From Lysobacteraceae bacterium 2PB (GTDB taxonomy: Bacteria > Pseudomonadota > Gammaproteobacteria > Xanthomonadales > Xanthomonadaceae), in assembly GCA_005502915.1 (NCBI GenBank), contig SCMT01000001.1, positions 310,001 to 374,000 on the forward strand: a stretch of 64,000 bases of DNA, written 5' to 3'. The translations under genes were made by a program, and so were the position numbers. Shown here one piece after another: positions 47,301 to 54,393 of the stretch. How positions within the stretch are numbered: position 1 is the first letter of the stretch; each line of letters starts with the position of its first letter. The notes beneath the pieces are model-generated. The model saw nothing but the letters and a program-made list of their open reading frames with translations. It had not been told where the DNA came from and did no database searches.

Positions 47301-48091
47301 CGCTGACCGCCTCCACGCCGTCCGCCAGCGTCGCCGCCGGCGCCTCGGTGCCGTTCACCATCACCGTCGACAACGCCGGCCCGAACAAGGCCTCGTTCCC
47401 CGCGGTGGCGCTGGTGTTCAACGCACTGGTGCCGGTGAGCGTCTCCGCACCGGCGGGCTGGACCTGCGCCGCGCCCGTGCAGGCCGGCGGCACGACCACG
47501 GTCACCTGCACCGCCGGTTCGCTGGACGAAACCGGCCAGGCCGTGTTCACCGCCACGGCCACCGCGCCGTCGCTGCCCGCCGCCAGCACGCTGGAGATGG
47601 CTGCATCGGTGCAGTCGCAGACCCGCGATCGCGCCAATGCCGACAACTCGGCCACGGTCAGCGTCTCCGTCGCGGCGGTCGCGCTGCCGTCCACCGATCT
47701 GCAGATGCGCATGATCGGCGGCCCCGCCGGCACGGTGCGCGGCGGTTCCTCGCTGGTGTTCTCGGCGATCGCGCGCAACGGCGGCACCAATGCCGCACCG
47801 GCGCCCGTCGCGACCTTCAGCGGCAACGTGCCGCTGGCGAGCGCCAGCGTCACCGCGCCCGCAGGCTGGAGCTGCACCAGCAACGGCACGACCGCCAGCT
47901 TCACGATCCAGTGCACCGCGTCCGGTGCGATGGCGCCCGGCGCGCGCGCGACCTTCGCGCTCTCGGTGCGTACGCCGGCCGTGGGCGTGCAGCCGACGCT
48001 GTCGGTGTCGAGCAACATCAACGCCAGCGGCATCACCGACACCGTGCCGGTGAACAACACCGCCAGCTACAGCGCCACGATCGTGCCCTGA
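44390..48091 (+). CDS. Secreted multidomain ExeM/NucH-type nuclease
   Basis: A 1233-residue exported protein. AAGGGGA lies 6 nt before the ATG. The signal peptide (residues 1-37) ends ALAQ. Domain order is an N-terminal beta-rich domain (about 38-240), a Calx-beta domain (about 247-360; ending FFVNILSATG and TIQNDD), an OB-fold/YhcR-like domain (360-460), an endonuclease/exonuclease/phosphatase core (630-960) and C-terminal DUF11-type repeats (967-1230). The nuclease core has GVVEVEN, VYVNHLRS, LGDFNAFEF, TLDHVVVN and VSDHDPV. ExeM-type enzymes are extracellular DNases that degrade environmental or biofilm DNA. Its strong terminator lies at 48121-48153. Confidence 0.93.
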   Translation: MLRHVGRASAAGLMPMPARLVLAALLLCGASAPALAQNIQLTGGTYSQDFDTLSNVAGSTTNTTLPTGWLLTETGGGARDNEQYAVDTGSSNTGDTFSYGSAGSTERALGSLRSGTLIATYGACFANATGNTLTSFDVTYTGEQWRLGTAARTDRIDFQYSLDATSLTTGTWTDVDTLDFTTPNTATVGAKDGNAAANRTAISASISSVVIANGASFCVRWNDSDATSADDGLAIDDFSLTVGGSPTPVVSVNDVAALEGNSGTTAFFFAFGLSQPAGPGGVTIQYATADGTATAGSDYVAASGTLTIPEGSNSVAFNIEVNGDTTTEADETFFVNILSATGAVVADGQGQGTIQNDDVSVVQIHDIQGSGLTSPLVGAAVVTEGIVTAQKFNNGFFLQTDDASVDADPNSSQGIFVFTSTAPPATAAVGNRVRVSGTVAEFTPSTNLNQLSITQIASVTSIQVLSTGNALPAPVELTTADFSPTSNPGTAEKFEGMRVSVPRAFSVAASDGNITESSATSSSTGVFHVTLPGVSRPFREPGISVLDVFPIPGGKTPPRFDTNPERLMVRSRGQVGATAVAIDAGTDVNGMVGVLDYFSGTWALLPDAGTVSVSGGKTPTAVADARYEDVTIGGFNLLRFFDEVNNSNGAPTLQAAALDKRLTKTSLAICDYMKAPDILGVVEVENLRVLGLLADRINSTCARAPQYVPYLVQGNDQGGINVGFLVSTRSLGANSRVEVLEVTQFGKDTLFTNPDSSTSLLNDRPPLMLRARVHQDNGANYPITVYVNHLRSLNGVDDTGPGSSGWASEGHRVRAKRAQQALYLANLVHARQQANPSEHIVLLGDFNAFEFNDGYVDVMGIVRGNEVPANEVINDVDSPITTPLIDGSELIADTAEKYSYVFEGNAQTLDHVVVNEAMVMNVAGLSVDHARINADFGVHNYGVAGNAIRVSDHDPVRLTIGVADFRTADLSLTASTPSASVAAGASVPFTITVDNAGPNKASFPAVALVFNALVPVSVSAPAGWTCAAPVQAGGTTTVTCTAGSLDETGQAVFTATATAPSLPAASTLEMAASVQSQTRDRANADNSATVSVSVAAVALPSTDLQMRMIGGPAGTVRGGSSLVFSAIARNGGTNAAPAPVATFSGNVPLASASVTAPAGWSCTSNGTTASFTIQCTASGAMAPGARATFALSVRTPAVGVQPTLSVSSNINASGITDTVPVNNTASYSATIVP

Positions 48092-48120
48092 TCCGGCGCA
48101 TCCGACGCGAAGTCGACCCC

Positions 48121-48153
48121 AGGGAGCGCGGCCACGGCCGCGCTCCCTTTTTT
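48121..48153 (+). terminator. Strong Rho-independent terminator of the nuclease gene
   Basis: A near-perfect long stem (AGGGAGCGCGGC with GCCGCGCTCCCT) is followed by six T residues, 30 nt after the stop codon. Confidence 0.9.
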
Positions 48154-48275
48154 GTGCAGGACGCTTGCTGCACAGGCCACGCTGCAGCGCACCATACTGC
48201 TGCGCACGTCGTATACGTTTCGTTCATGCGCGCCTTGCCACGCGCGCTGTCAAGTGCATTCGTGCACCCCCGGCG

Positions 48276-48290
48276 TTGCGCAGTGCGCAA
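48276..48290. promoter_or_regulatory. Possible operator upstream of the pdh operon
   Basis: TTGCGCA-G-TGCGCAA is a perfect 7-bp dyad, 60 nt before pdhA. A second dyad GTGCA-TTCG-TGCAC lies at 48254-48267 and a -10-like TATCAT at 48313-48318. A regulator site is possible but no -35 was convincing. Confidence 0.35.
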
Positions 48291-48349
48291 ACGCCGTCAT
48301 GCCGACAGCGGCTATCATGCGCGCTCGCCCCTCGGAACGACCGAACACG

Positions 48350-49432
48350 ATGACCGTCGCCGCCCGATTCGAAATCGAATACCTGCAGTACCTCGGACCC
48401 GACGGCACGCTCGTCGCGGAACCGCCGGCGGCCTTCGCCGATCCGGCCACGCTGCTGCCGCTATTCAAGAAGATGCTGTTCGTGCGCACCTTCGACAGCA
48501 AGGCCATCGCCCTGCAGCGCACCGGCAAGCTCGGCACCTACGCCGCCTGCCTCGGCCACGAGGCCACGCACGTCGGCATCGGCGCATCGATGCGTCCCGA
48601 AGACGTGTTCGCGCCGAGCTATCGCGAATACGGCGCGCAGATGGTGCGCGGCGTGCGTCCGCGCGAGATCCTGCTCTACTGGGGCGGCGACGAGCGCGGC
48701 AACGATTTCGCCGAAGCGCCGAAGCACGACTACACCTGGTGCGTGCCGATCTCGACGCAGTGCCTGCACGCCGCCGGCGCCGCGCTCGCCTTCAAGCTGC
48801 GCAAGGAGCCGCGCGTCGCGGTCGCCTGCTGCGGCGACGGCGGCAGCTCGAAGACCGACACCTACGCCGCGATCAACTCTGCCGGCGCCTACGCCCTGCC
48901 CTTCGTGCAGTGCATCATCAACAACGGTTGGGCGATCTCGGTGCCGCGCGCCGCGCAGACCGGCGCGCCGACGCTGGCGCAGAAAGGCCTGGCCGGCGGC
49001 CTGCACTGCCTGCAGGTCGACGGCAACGACCTGATCGCCGTGCTCGAAGGGATGCGCCGCGCGCTCGATCGCGCCCGCAGCGGCGAAGGCGGCAGCGTGA
49101 TCGAATTCATGACCTACCGCCTGCACGACCACACCACCGCCGACGACGCCCGCCGCTATCGCGGCGAAGAGGAAGTGAAGGCTGCGTGGACGCGCGACCC
49201 GATGACCCGCCTGCGCACCTATCTCACCAAGGCCGGCCTGTGGGATGAAGCGCAGGAGAACGCCTGGGCCGACGAGTGCGGCAAACGCGTCGACGTCGAG
49301 ATCAACGCCTACCTGGAAACCCCCGTGCAGCCCGTGAGCGCGATGTTCGATTACCTCTACGCCGACATGCCGCCGGACGTGCGCGCGCAGCGCGACGAAG
49401 CCGTCGCCGCGGAGGGCCGCAAGCATGGCTGA
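48350..49432 (+). CDS. pdhA: 2-oxo acid (pyruvate) dehydrogenase E1 component, alpha subunit
   Basis: A 360-residue thiamine-diphosphate subunit. The ThDP motif is GDGGSSKTDTYAAINSAGAYALPFVQCIINN in outline (GDG ... NN). SYREYGAQMVRG, WCVPISTQCLHAAGAALAFKL and YRLHDHTTADDARRYRG resemble Gram-positive-type PdhA more than the homodimeric AceE. It decarboxylates the 2-oxo acid and passes the acyl group to lipoyl-E2. The stop overlaps the E1-beta start by 8 nt. Substrate could also be branched-chain 2-oxo acids; sequence alone does not settle this. Confidence 0.88.
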   Translation: MTVAARFEIEYLQYLGPDGTLVAEPPAAFADPATLLPLFKKMLFVRTFDSKAIALQRTGKLGTYAACLGHEATHVGIGASMRPEDVFAPSYREYGAQMVRGVRPREILLYWGGDERGNDFAEAPKHDYTWCVPISTQCLHAAGAALAFKLRKEPRVAVACCGDGGSSKTDTYAAINSAGAYALPFVQCIINNGWAISVPRAAQTGAPTLAQKGLAGGLHCLQVDGNDLIAVLEGMRRALDRARSGEGGSVIEFMTYRLHDHTTADDARRYRGEEEVKAAWTRDPMTRLRTYLTKAGLWDEAQENAWADECGKRVDVEINAYLETPVQPVSAMFDYLYADMPPDVRAQRDEAVAAEGRKHG

Positions 49433-50414
49433 CATCGCCCCCATCACCCTCATCGAGGCGATCACCCAGGCGCTGGCCTACGAAATGCGCAAGGACGAGC
49501 GCGTGCTCGTGCTCGGCGAGGACGTCGGCGTCAACGGCGGCGTGTTCCGCGCCACCGCCGGCCTGCAGTCGATCTTCGGTTCCGAACGCGTGCTCGACAC
49601 GCCGCTGGACGAGACCACCATCGCCGGCCTCACCGTCGGTCTCGCCGCGCAGGGCATGCGCCCCGTCGCCGAAGCGCAGTTCGACGGCTTCGTCTATCCG
49701 ATGGTCGACCACATCATCTGCCACGCCGCACGCTTCCGGTACCGCACGCGTGGTCGCCTGACCTGCCCGATGGTGCTGCGCGTGCCGTGGGGCGGCGGCA
49801 TCCGCGCGCCGGAACACCACAGCGAAGCCAACGAAGCGATCTTCACCAACGTGCCGGGTCTGCGCGTGGTGATGCCGTCCTCGCCCGCGCGCGCCTACGG
49901 CCTGCTGCTGGCCGCGATCCGCGACGAGGATCCGGTCATCTACATGGAACCGAAGCGCATCTATCGCCAATACAAGGAACTCGTGCCCGACGACGGCGAA
50001 GCGCTGCCTCTGGACGTGTGCTACGTGCTGCGCGACGGCACCGACGTGACCCTGGTGACCTGGGGCGCGCAGGTGAAGGAATGCCTGGAAGCCGCCGACG
50101 CGCTGGCGAAGGACGGCATCAGCGCCGAAGTCATCGACGTCGCCACGCTCAAGCCGCTGGACTTCGACACCATCGCCGAATCGGTGTGCAAGACCGGCCG
50201 CTGCGTGATCGTGCACGAAGCGCCGAAGACCGCGGGTTTCGGCGCCGAGATCGCCGCGCGCCTGGCATCCGATTCGATGTACGACCTCCTCGCCCCGGTC
50301 GAACGCGTCACCGGCTACGACACCCATATCCCGCTGTTCCGCCTCGAAATGAAGTACCTGCCCAGCGTCGAGAAGATCGTCGCCGCAGCGAAGCGGACGC
50401 TGGCGGCGGGCTGA
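49425..50414 (+). CDS. pdhB: 2-oxo acid (pyruvate) dehydrogenase E1 component, beta subunit
   Basis: A 329-residue transketolase-like subunit that completes the E1 alpha2-beta2 heterotetramer. Conserved parts: VLVLGEDVGVNGGVFRAT, DTPLDETTIAGLTVGLAAQGMRPVAE, RVPWGGGIRAPEHHSE, PKRIYRQ, and C-terminal LKPLDFDTIAESV and HEAPKTAGFGAEI. Its start overlaps pdhA by 8 nt, so expression is coupled. A REP-like element separates it from the SH3 gene. Confidence 0.93.
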   Translation: MADIAPITLIEAITQALAYEMRKDERVLVLGEDVGVNGGVFRATAGLQSIFGSERVLDTPLDETTIAGLTVGLAAQGMRPVAEAQFDGFVYPMVDHIICHAARFRYRTRGRLTCPMVLRVPWGGGIRAPEHHSEANEAIFTNVPGLRVVMPSSPARAYGLLLAAIRDEDPVIYMEPKRIYRQYKELVPDDGEALPLDVCYVLRDGTDVTLVTWGAQVKECLEAADALAKDGISAEVIDVATLKPLDFDTIAESVCKTGRCVIVHEAPKTAGFGAEIAARLASDSMYDLLAPVERVTGYDTHIPLFRLEMKYLPSVEKIVAAAKRTLAAG

Positions 50415-50439
50415 GCCTTGCTCGCACCCGGCGCAAAGG

Positions 50440-50576
50440 CAAATCCCCCATCGCCTGCGCTGCAGGCGATCGCCCCCTTTTCCAAAGGGGGCTTGCCAAG
50501 CCATCCGCCTTTCGCCCCCTTTGCAAAAGGGGGCCGGCATCGCGCAGCGATGATGGGGGGATTTGCTCTCCGCGAG
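50440..50576. repeat. REP-like element, family B, copy 2
   Basis: It contains GCCCCCTTTGCAAAAGGGGG at 50514-50533, a second unit at 50472-50492 (with TTTTCC in place of TTTGCA), and mirror AAATCCCCCA / TGGGGGGATTT ends. These are the same parts as in the copy at 22743-22892. It sits inside the pdh operon between pdhB and the SH3 gene. Confidence 0.8.
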
Positions 50577-50587
50577 AAGGCACCGCA

Positions 50588-50947
50588 ATGATGCGCGCCC
50601 GCGTCGTGACCGACTATCGCACCCAGTACGCGAACCCGATCGGGTTCGCGTCCGGCGAGATCGTGACGCTCGGCGAGCGCGACACCGAATGGCCCGCCTT
50701 CATCTGGACGATCACCGCCGACGGCAACGCCGGCTGGGCGCCGTTCGACTGGCTCAAGCCGCTCGGCGATGGCCGTGCCGAAGCGCTGCGCGACTATTCG
50801 GCACGGGAGCTGGATGCCGATCCGGGCGACGAGATCGCGCTGCTGCACGAACTCGGCGGCTGGTGGTGGGCGACGCATGACGATGGACATGCCGGATGGA
50901 TTCCCGACACGCATTTCAGAACAATCGAAGAGAGAAACGCGCCATGA
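50588..50947 (+). CDS. SH3-like domain protein inside the pdh operon
   Basis: A 119-residue protein built from two SH3-like modules (MRARVVTDYRTQYANPIGFASGEIV...GWAPFDWLKPL and EALRDYSARELDADPGDEIALLHELGGWWWATHDDGHAGWIP). The second module has the WWW core. The stop overlaps the E2 start (ATGA), so translation is coupled to pdhC. SH3-like domains bind short peptides or cell-wall material, but no signal peptide is present, so it is cytosolic. Its role in the complex is unknown. Confidence 0.75.
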   Translation: MMRARVVTDYRTQYANPIGFASGEIVTLGERDTEWPAFIWTITADGNAGWAPFDWLKPLGDGRAEALRDYSARELDADPGDEIALLHELGGWWWATHDDGHAGWIPDTHFRTIEERNAP

Positions 50948-52317
50948 GCCAGACCAAGACCTTCCTTCTCCCCGACCTCGGCGAAGGCCTGCCGGACGCC
51001 ACGATCGTCGAGTGGTTCGTGAAACCGGGCGACGTCATCAAGCTCGATGCGCCGCTGGTGTCGATGGAGACCGCCAAGGCCGTGGTCGAAGTGCCGTCGC
51101 CGGTCTCGGGCAAGGTGCTGAAGCTGGCCGGCGGCGCGGGCGACGTGATCGTCACCGGCACGGTGCTCGCCGAATTCGAGATCGATCCGTCGATGCCGCA
51201 GCGCGCGGAAGGCCAGGACACCGGGCATCACCATGGCGGCGGGCATGCCGCGCCGGCATCGCCCCCACCCCAGCCCTCCCCCGCCAGCGGGGGAGGGAGC
51301 GAAAAGCCCGCCGAAGCCAAGCGCGACGATGCCGGCACCGTGGTCGGCGCGATGCAGTCCTCCGACGCCGTGCACACCGAAGCCGCGCTCGCGGTCGGCG
51401 GCGTGAAGGCGATGCCGGCGGTGCGCGCGATGGCGCGCAAGCTCGGCGTCGACATCGCCCGCGTCCGCGCCACTGGCGCCGACGGGGTGGTGACCATGGA
51501 CGACGTGAAGCGCGCCGCTGCCGACGGTTCGGCCAAGCCCGGTGCCTCCGCACCGGCACCGCGCGCGGCTGCGGCGCCTGTCGCTGCGCCGGCGGCCGCA
51601 CCGGTCGCCGCCGCGCAGCGCACCCAGCTCTCCGCCACCGGCAAGCCGATGCGCACCCAGCCGCCGTCGGTGTCGGTCACCGGCCAGCCGGAACAGCTCA
51701 AGGGCGTGCGCCGCAACATGGCGCGCGTGATGGCCGATGCGCACAGCAAGGTCGTGCCGACCACGCTCAGCGACGACGCCGACATCCATGCCTGGGCGCA
51801 GGGCAACGACGTCACCGTGCGCCTGATCCGCGCGATCTGCGTCGCCGCGAAGACGGTGCCGGCGATGAACGCGTGGTTCGACGGCGAGAAGCTGGTGCGC
51901 ACCCTGCACCCGCAGGTCGACATCGGCATCGCGGTCGACACCGAGGACGGCCTGTTCGTGCCCGCGCTGCGCAACGCCGACGTGCTCGACGCGCGCGGCG
52001 TGCGCGAAGGCATCAACCGCCTGCGCGCGCAGGTCGAGGATCGCAGCATCCCGGCCAGCGAACTCACCGGCTACACGATCTCCCTGTCGAACTTCGGCAT
52101 GTTCGCCGGCCGCTACGCCACCCCGGTGGTCGTGCCGCCCTGCGTCGCCATCGTCGCCGCCGGTCGCGCCCGCCACCAGATCACGCCGGTGATCGGCGGC
52201 TTCGAATCGCACAAGGTCATCCCGCTGTCGGTCACCTTCGACCATCGCGCCTGCACCGGCGGCGAAGCCGCGCGCTTCCTGCGCGCGATGCTGGATGATC
52301 TGGCGTTGGGGAATTGA
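50944..52317 (+). CDS. pdhC: 2-oxo acid dehydrogenase E2 (dihydrolipoyl acyltransferase)
   Basis: A 457-residue E2. A single lipoyl domain spans residues 1-80 with the lipoylated K45 in VSMETAKAVVEV. A His/Pro/Ser-rich linker follows, then the peripheral E3-binding domain (about 150-190; AMPAVRAMARKLGVDIARV) and an Ala/Pro linker. The acyltransferase core covers about 230-457. The C-terminal catalytic motif reads SVTFDHRACTGGEA: the His is kept but the usual Asp of HRxxDG is Thr. The DHR and GG around it are conserved. E3 is not encoded next to it in this window. Confidence 0.9.
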   Translation: MSQTKTFLLPDLGEGLPDATIVEWFVKPGDVIKLDAPLVSMETAKAVVEVPSPVSGKVLKLAGGAGDVIVTGTVLAEFEIDPSMPQRAEGQDTGHHHGGGHAAPASPPPQPSPASGGGSEKPAEAKRDDAGTVVGAMQSSDAVHTEAALAVGGVKAMPAVRAMARKLGVDIARVRATGADGVVTMDDVKRAAADGSAKPGASAPAPRAAAAPVAAPAAAPVAAAQRTQLSATGKPMRTQPPSVSVTGQPEQLKGVRRNMARVMADAHSKVVPTTLSDDADIHAWAQGNDVTVRLIRAICVAAKTVPAMNAWFDGEKLVRTLHPQVDIGIAVDTEDGLFVPALRNADVLDARGVREGINRLRAQVEDRSIPASELTGYTISLSNFGMFAGRYATPVVVPPCVAIVAAGRARHQITPVIGGFESHKVIPLSVTFDHRACTGGEAARFLRAMLDDLALGN

Positions 52318-52808
52318 AGCGACCGTTCCATATCGAATTCGGTCGTGTCGACGGGCAGATGGTCGAAGTCCGTCTGTTCGTCGACAATCGTCAACTCAAT
52401 ACATTCGATACCATCGACTGGATTCCGCACCTGTCTTCACGTATTGCAGAAACCATCAGAAGACTGGAGCACACACTCAACTTCTGTGAAGGCGGAAGCA
52501 CGTTCCTTGAGGACAGCGTCGAGTCCGCTCTTGACCGACTCGTATCACCTTCCACCGAAGAAGATGAAGACCTTCAATCGAAGTTGCTCATCTTCTACTG
52601 GGGGCCAATCACGGATGATGTCATGTGCTTTCTCATCCCGATCTGGGGCACGCTGTATCTGGCATGCCGCAGGCTTGACGATGGAAAAATGATCGCCACT
52701 CGAGTCCTCCCCATCGAACTGATCGACGAATTGCGGGAAGCACAATCCAGGCTGGCGCTTGCCTGTGCTCAAGCTGAGCAGAACAAAGCGGGGCAGGCTG
52801 GGAGCTGA
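52314..52808 (+). CDS. Hypothetical protein, lower GC, overlapping E2 stop
   Basis: A 164-residue soluble protein of unknown family. The N-terminal half is beta-rich (RPFHIEFGRVDGQMVEVRLFVDNRQL) and the middle shows CFLIPIWGTLYLACRRLD. The end is helical. Base composition is clearly lower in GC than pdhC and its neighbours, which suggests acquisition. The reading frame overlaps the pdhC stop (TTG at 52314). The true start could be the later ATG at 52359. It could be a small immunity-type gene, but no evidence ties it to a toxin. Confidence 0.55.
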   Translation: MKRPFHIEFGRVDGQMVEVRLFVDNRQLNTFDTIDWIPHLSSRIAETIRRLEHTLNFCEGGSTFLEDSVESALDRLVSPSTEEDEDLQSKLLIFYWGPITDDVMCFLIPIWGTLYLACRRLDDGKMIATRVLPIELIDELREAQSRLALACAQAEQNKAGQAGS

Positions 52809-52903
52809 CTCCGCCAAACAGCCTTCCTGAAGGCGCGAGTCCCGAGACATGACCGCGGATCTTCGATCCGCTCTACAAGGGCGAAGCCACCGGCACGCCT
52901 TGA

Positions 52904-53224
52904 TCAATACCTCGGCACCGCCGGATCGACTTCCAGGCTCCAGGCATCGATCCCGCCGACGACGTTGTAGACGTCGCTGAAGCCCTGCTGGGCGAAGTAC
53001 ATCGCGGCCTGGGCGCTGCGTCCGCCGTGGTGGCAGAGGAAGGCGAGCGGTGCGTCCTTGGGCTGGGCGAGCAGGCGTTCGAGGCCGCCGTCCTCCAGGC
53101 CTTGGAACGGGGCGGTCACCGCGGCGATGTCGCGTTCGGCGGGCGGGCGCACATCGACGAGGGTCACGCTGCCGTCGCGGGCACGGGCGTCGGCATCGGC
53201 GACGGACAGGTTGCGGAAGGCCAT
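52904..53224 (-). CDS. Single-domain rhodanese-like protein
   Basis: A 106-residue rhodanese fold. VTLVDVRPPAERDIA is the usual beta-strand start, and the active-site loop is CHHGGRSA with C64. Family members carry persulfide sulfur or serve as sulfur-transfer adaptors. The ATG at 53224 has GGAG 6 nt upstream on the minus strand; an extended reading frame upstream starts with TTG and is disfavoured. It lies alone and convergent with the preceding gene. Confidence 0.9.
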   Translation of the reverse strand: MAFRNLSVADADARARDGSVTLVDVRPPAERDIAAVTAPFQGLEDGGLERLLAQPKDAPLAFLCHHGGRSAQAAMYFAQQGFSDVYNVVGGIDAWSLEVDPAVPRY

Positions 53225-53282
53225 GGTCGACTCCGGTGGCAAGGGAAAAGGGGCGTGAGGCGAGGCGTGGCATCATGCCGCG

Positions 53283-54095
53283 ATGACCGACCGCTCCGCC
53301 AGTCCGCCCGCCGCGCTCGACGACGCCATGCTCGACGGGATCCACCGCGTGCCGCGCCGGCCGCATGCCTGGCTGATGCTGCTGGTGCTGTCGCAGGTCA
53401 TCGTGGCGCTGGTGTGGTGGCGCTGGGGCTGGAGCATCGGCCTGCCGGCGATGGTGGCGAGCCATGCGCCGTTCTGGTGGGGCACGCTCTGGCCGCATTC
53501 GCGCGTCTTCGGGCCGGTACTCAACCGCCTGCCGATCGACGACAGGCGCGTCTGGCTGACCATCGACGACGGCCCATCCGACGAGACCCGGCCGATCCTC
53601 GACGCGCTGGACGCGCATGCCGCGAAGGCGACCTTCTTCCTCGTCGGCGAACGCGCAGCGCAGCGTCCTGAACTGGTGCGCGAGATCCTGCGGCGCGGCC
53701 ACCAGATCGGCAACCACAGCCATTCGCATCCCGCACGCTGGTTCTGGGCGCTGGGGCCGTCGCGCATGCGTCGCGAGATCGCCCTGACGCAGCGCATCCT
53801 GACCGACATCGCGGGCGGGCCGCCGCGCTGGTTCCGCGCCGTGGTCGGGATGAGCAATCCCTTCGTGCAGGCACCGCTGAAGGCACATGGCCTGGCGCGC
53901 GCGGCATGGAGCGCGCGCGGCTTCGATGGCGTCGCCGCCGATCCCGATGCCGTGGTATCTCGCATCGAACGCAGTCTTTCGCCCGGCGCGATCGTGCTGC
54001 TGCACGAAGGTGCCGCGCATGGCGGCAACGTCGAGACGATCCGCCGACTGCTGCAACGGCTGGATGCCCTGGGTTACCGTACGCTCCTGCCCTGA
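53283..54095 (+). CDS. Membrane-anchored polysaccharide deacetylase (NodB domain)
   Basis: A 270-residue protein. Residues about 28-60 form one or two membrane segments (AWLMLLVLSQVIVALVWW). The NodB domain follows: TIDDGPS with the catalytic aspartate pair at 95-96, and zinc ligands H145 and H149 in NHSHSHP. The final ILLHEG-type block appears as GAIVLLHEGAAHGGN. CE4 enzymes remove N-acetyl or related groups from glycans at the cell envelope; the exact glycan is unknown. It diverges from the rhodanese gene. Confidence 0.9.
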   Translation: MTDRSASPPAALDDAMLDGIHRVPRRPHAWLMLLVLSQVIVALVWWRWGWSIGLPAMVASHAPFWWGTLWPHSRVFGPVLNRLPIDDRRVWLTIDDGPSDETRPILDALDAHAAKATFFLVGERAAQRPELVREILRRGHQIGNHSHSHPARWFWALGPSRMRREIALTQRILTDIAGGPPRWFRAVVGMSNPFVQAPLKAHGLARAAWSARGFDGVAADPDAVVSRIERSLSPGAIVLLHEGAAHGGNVETIRRLLQRLDALGYRTLLP

Positions 54096-54147
54096 AGCGA
54101 CAGACGACGCACGCTCCCCACACAGACACGGATCGGAGAACCCTCCC

Positions 54148-54345
54148 ATGGACTGGGAATACAGGACACTCACGCTCGACGACGGCGGTTTTTCCGGAGA
54201 CCTCGGCACCGAGGTCTCCAGCAGCATCCATCGCGAATCCCTCGAAGGCTGGGAATTCGTCGGCGCTTTTCCGCTGCGCATCAACGCCAGCAGCGGCCAC
54301 GTGGTGCGCCTGGCCGTGGTCTATCGGCGCAGGCGCCCCGGCTGA
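54148..54345 (+). CDS. Small DUF4177-like protein
   Basis: A 65-residue protein with the pattern MDWEYRTLTLDDGGF ... ESLEGWEFVGAFPL ... VVYRRRR, typical of DUF4177 proteins. It has a good GGAG Shine-Dalgarno sequence. Function unknown. Confidence 0.8.
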   Translation: MDWEYRTLTLDDGGFSGDLGTEVSSSIHRESLEGWEFVGAFPLRINASSGHVVRLAVVYRRRRPG

Positions 54346-54352
54346 TGCGGCA

Positions 54353-54381
54353 CCGTCGCCTCCCGGGCGGGAAGGCGACGG
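54353..54381. terminator. Hairpin between convergent DUF4177 gene and maeB
   Basis: A 9-bp stem CCGTCGCCT/AGGCGACGG around an 11-nt loop with inner CCC/GGG pairing. No strong T-tract. Confidence 0.5.
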
Positions 54382-54393
54382 GCCATGGCGGCA

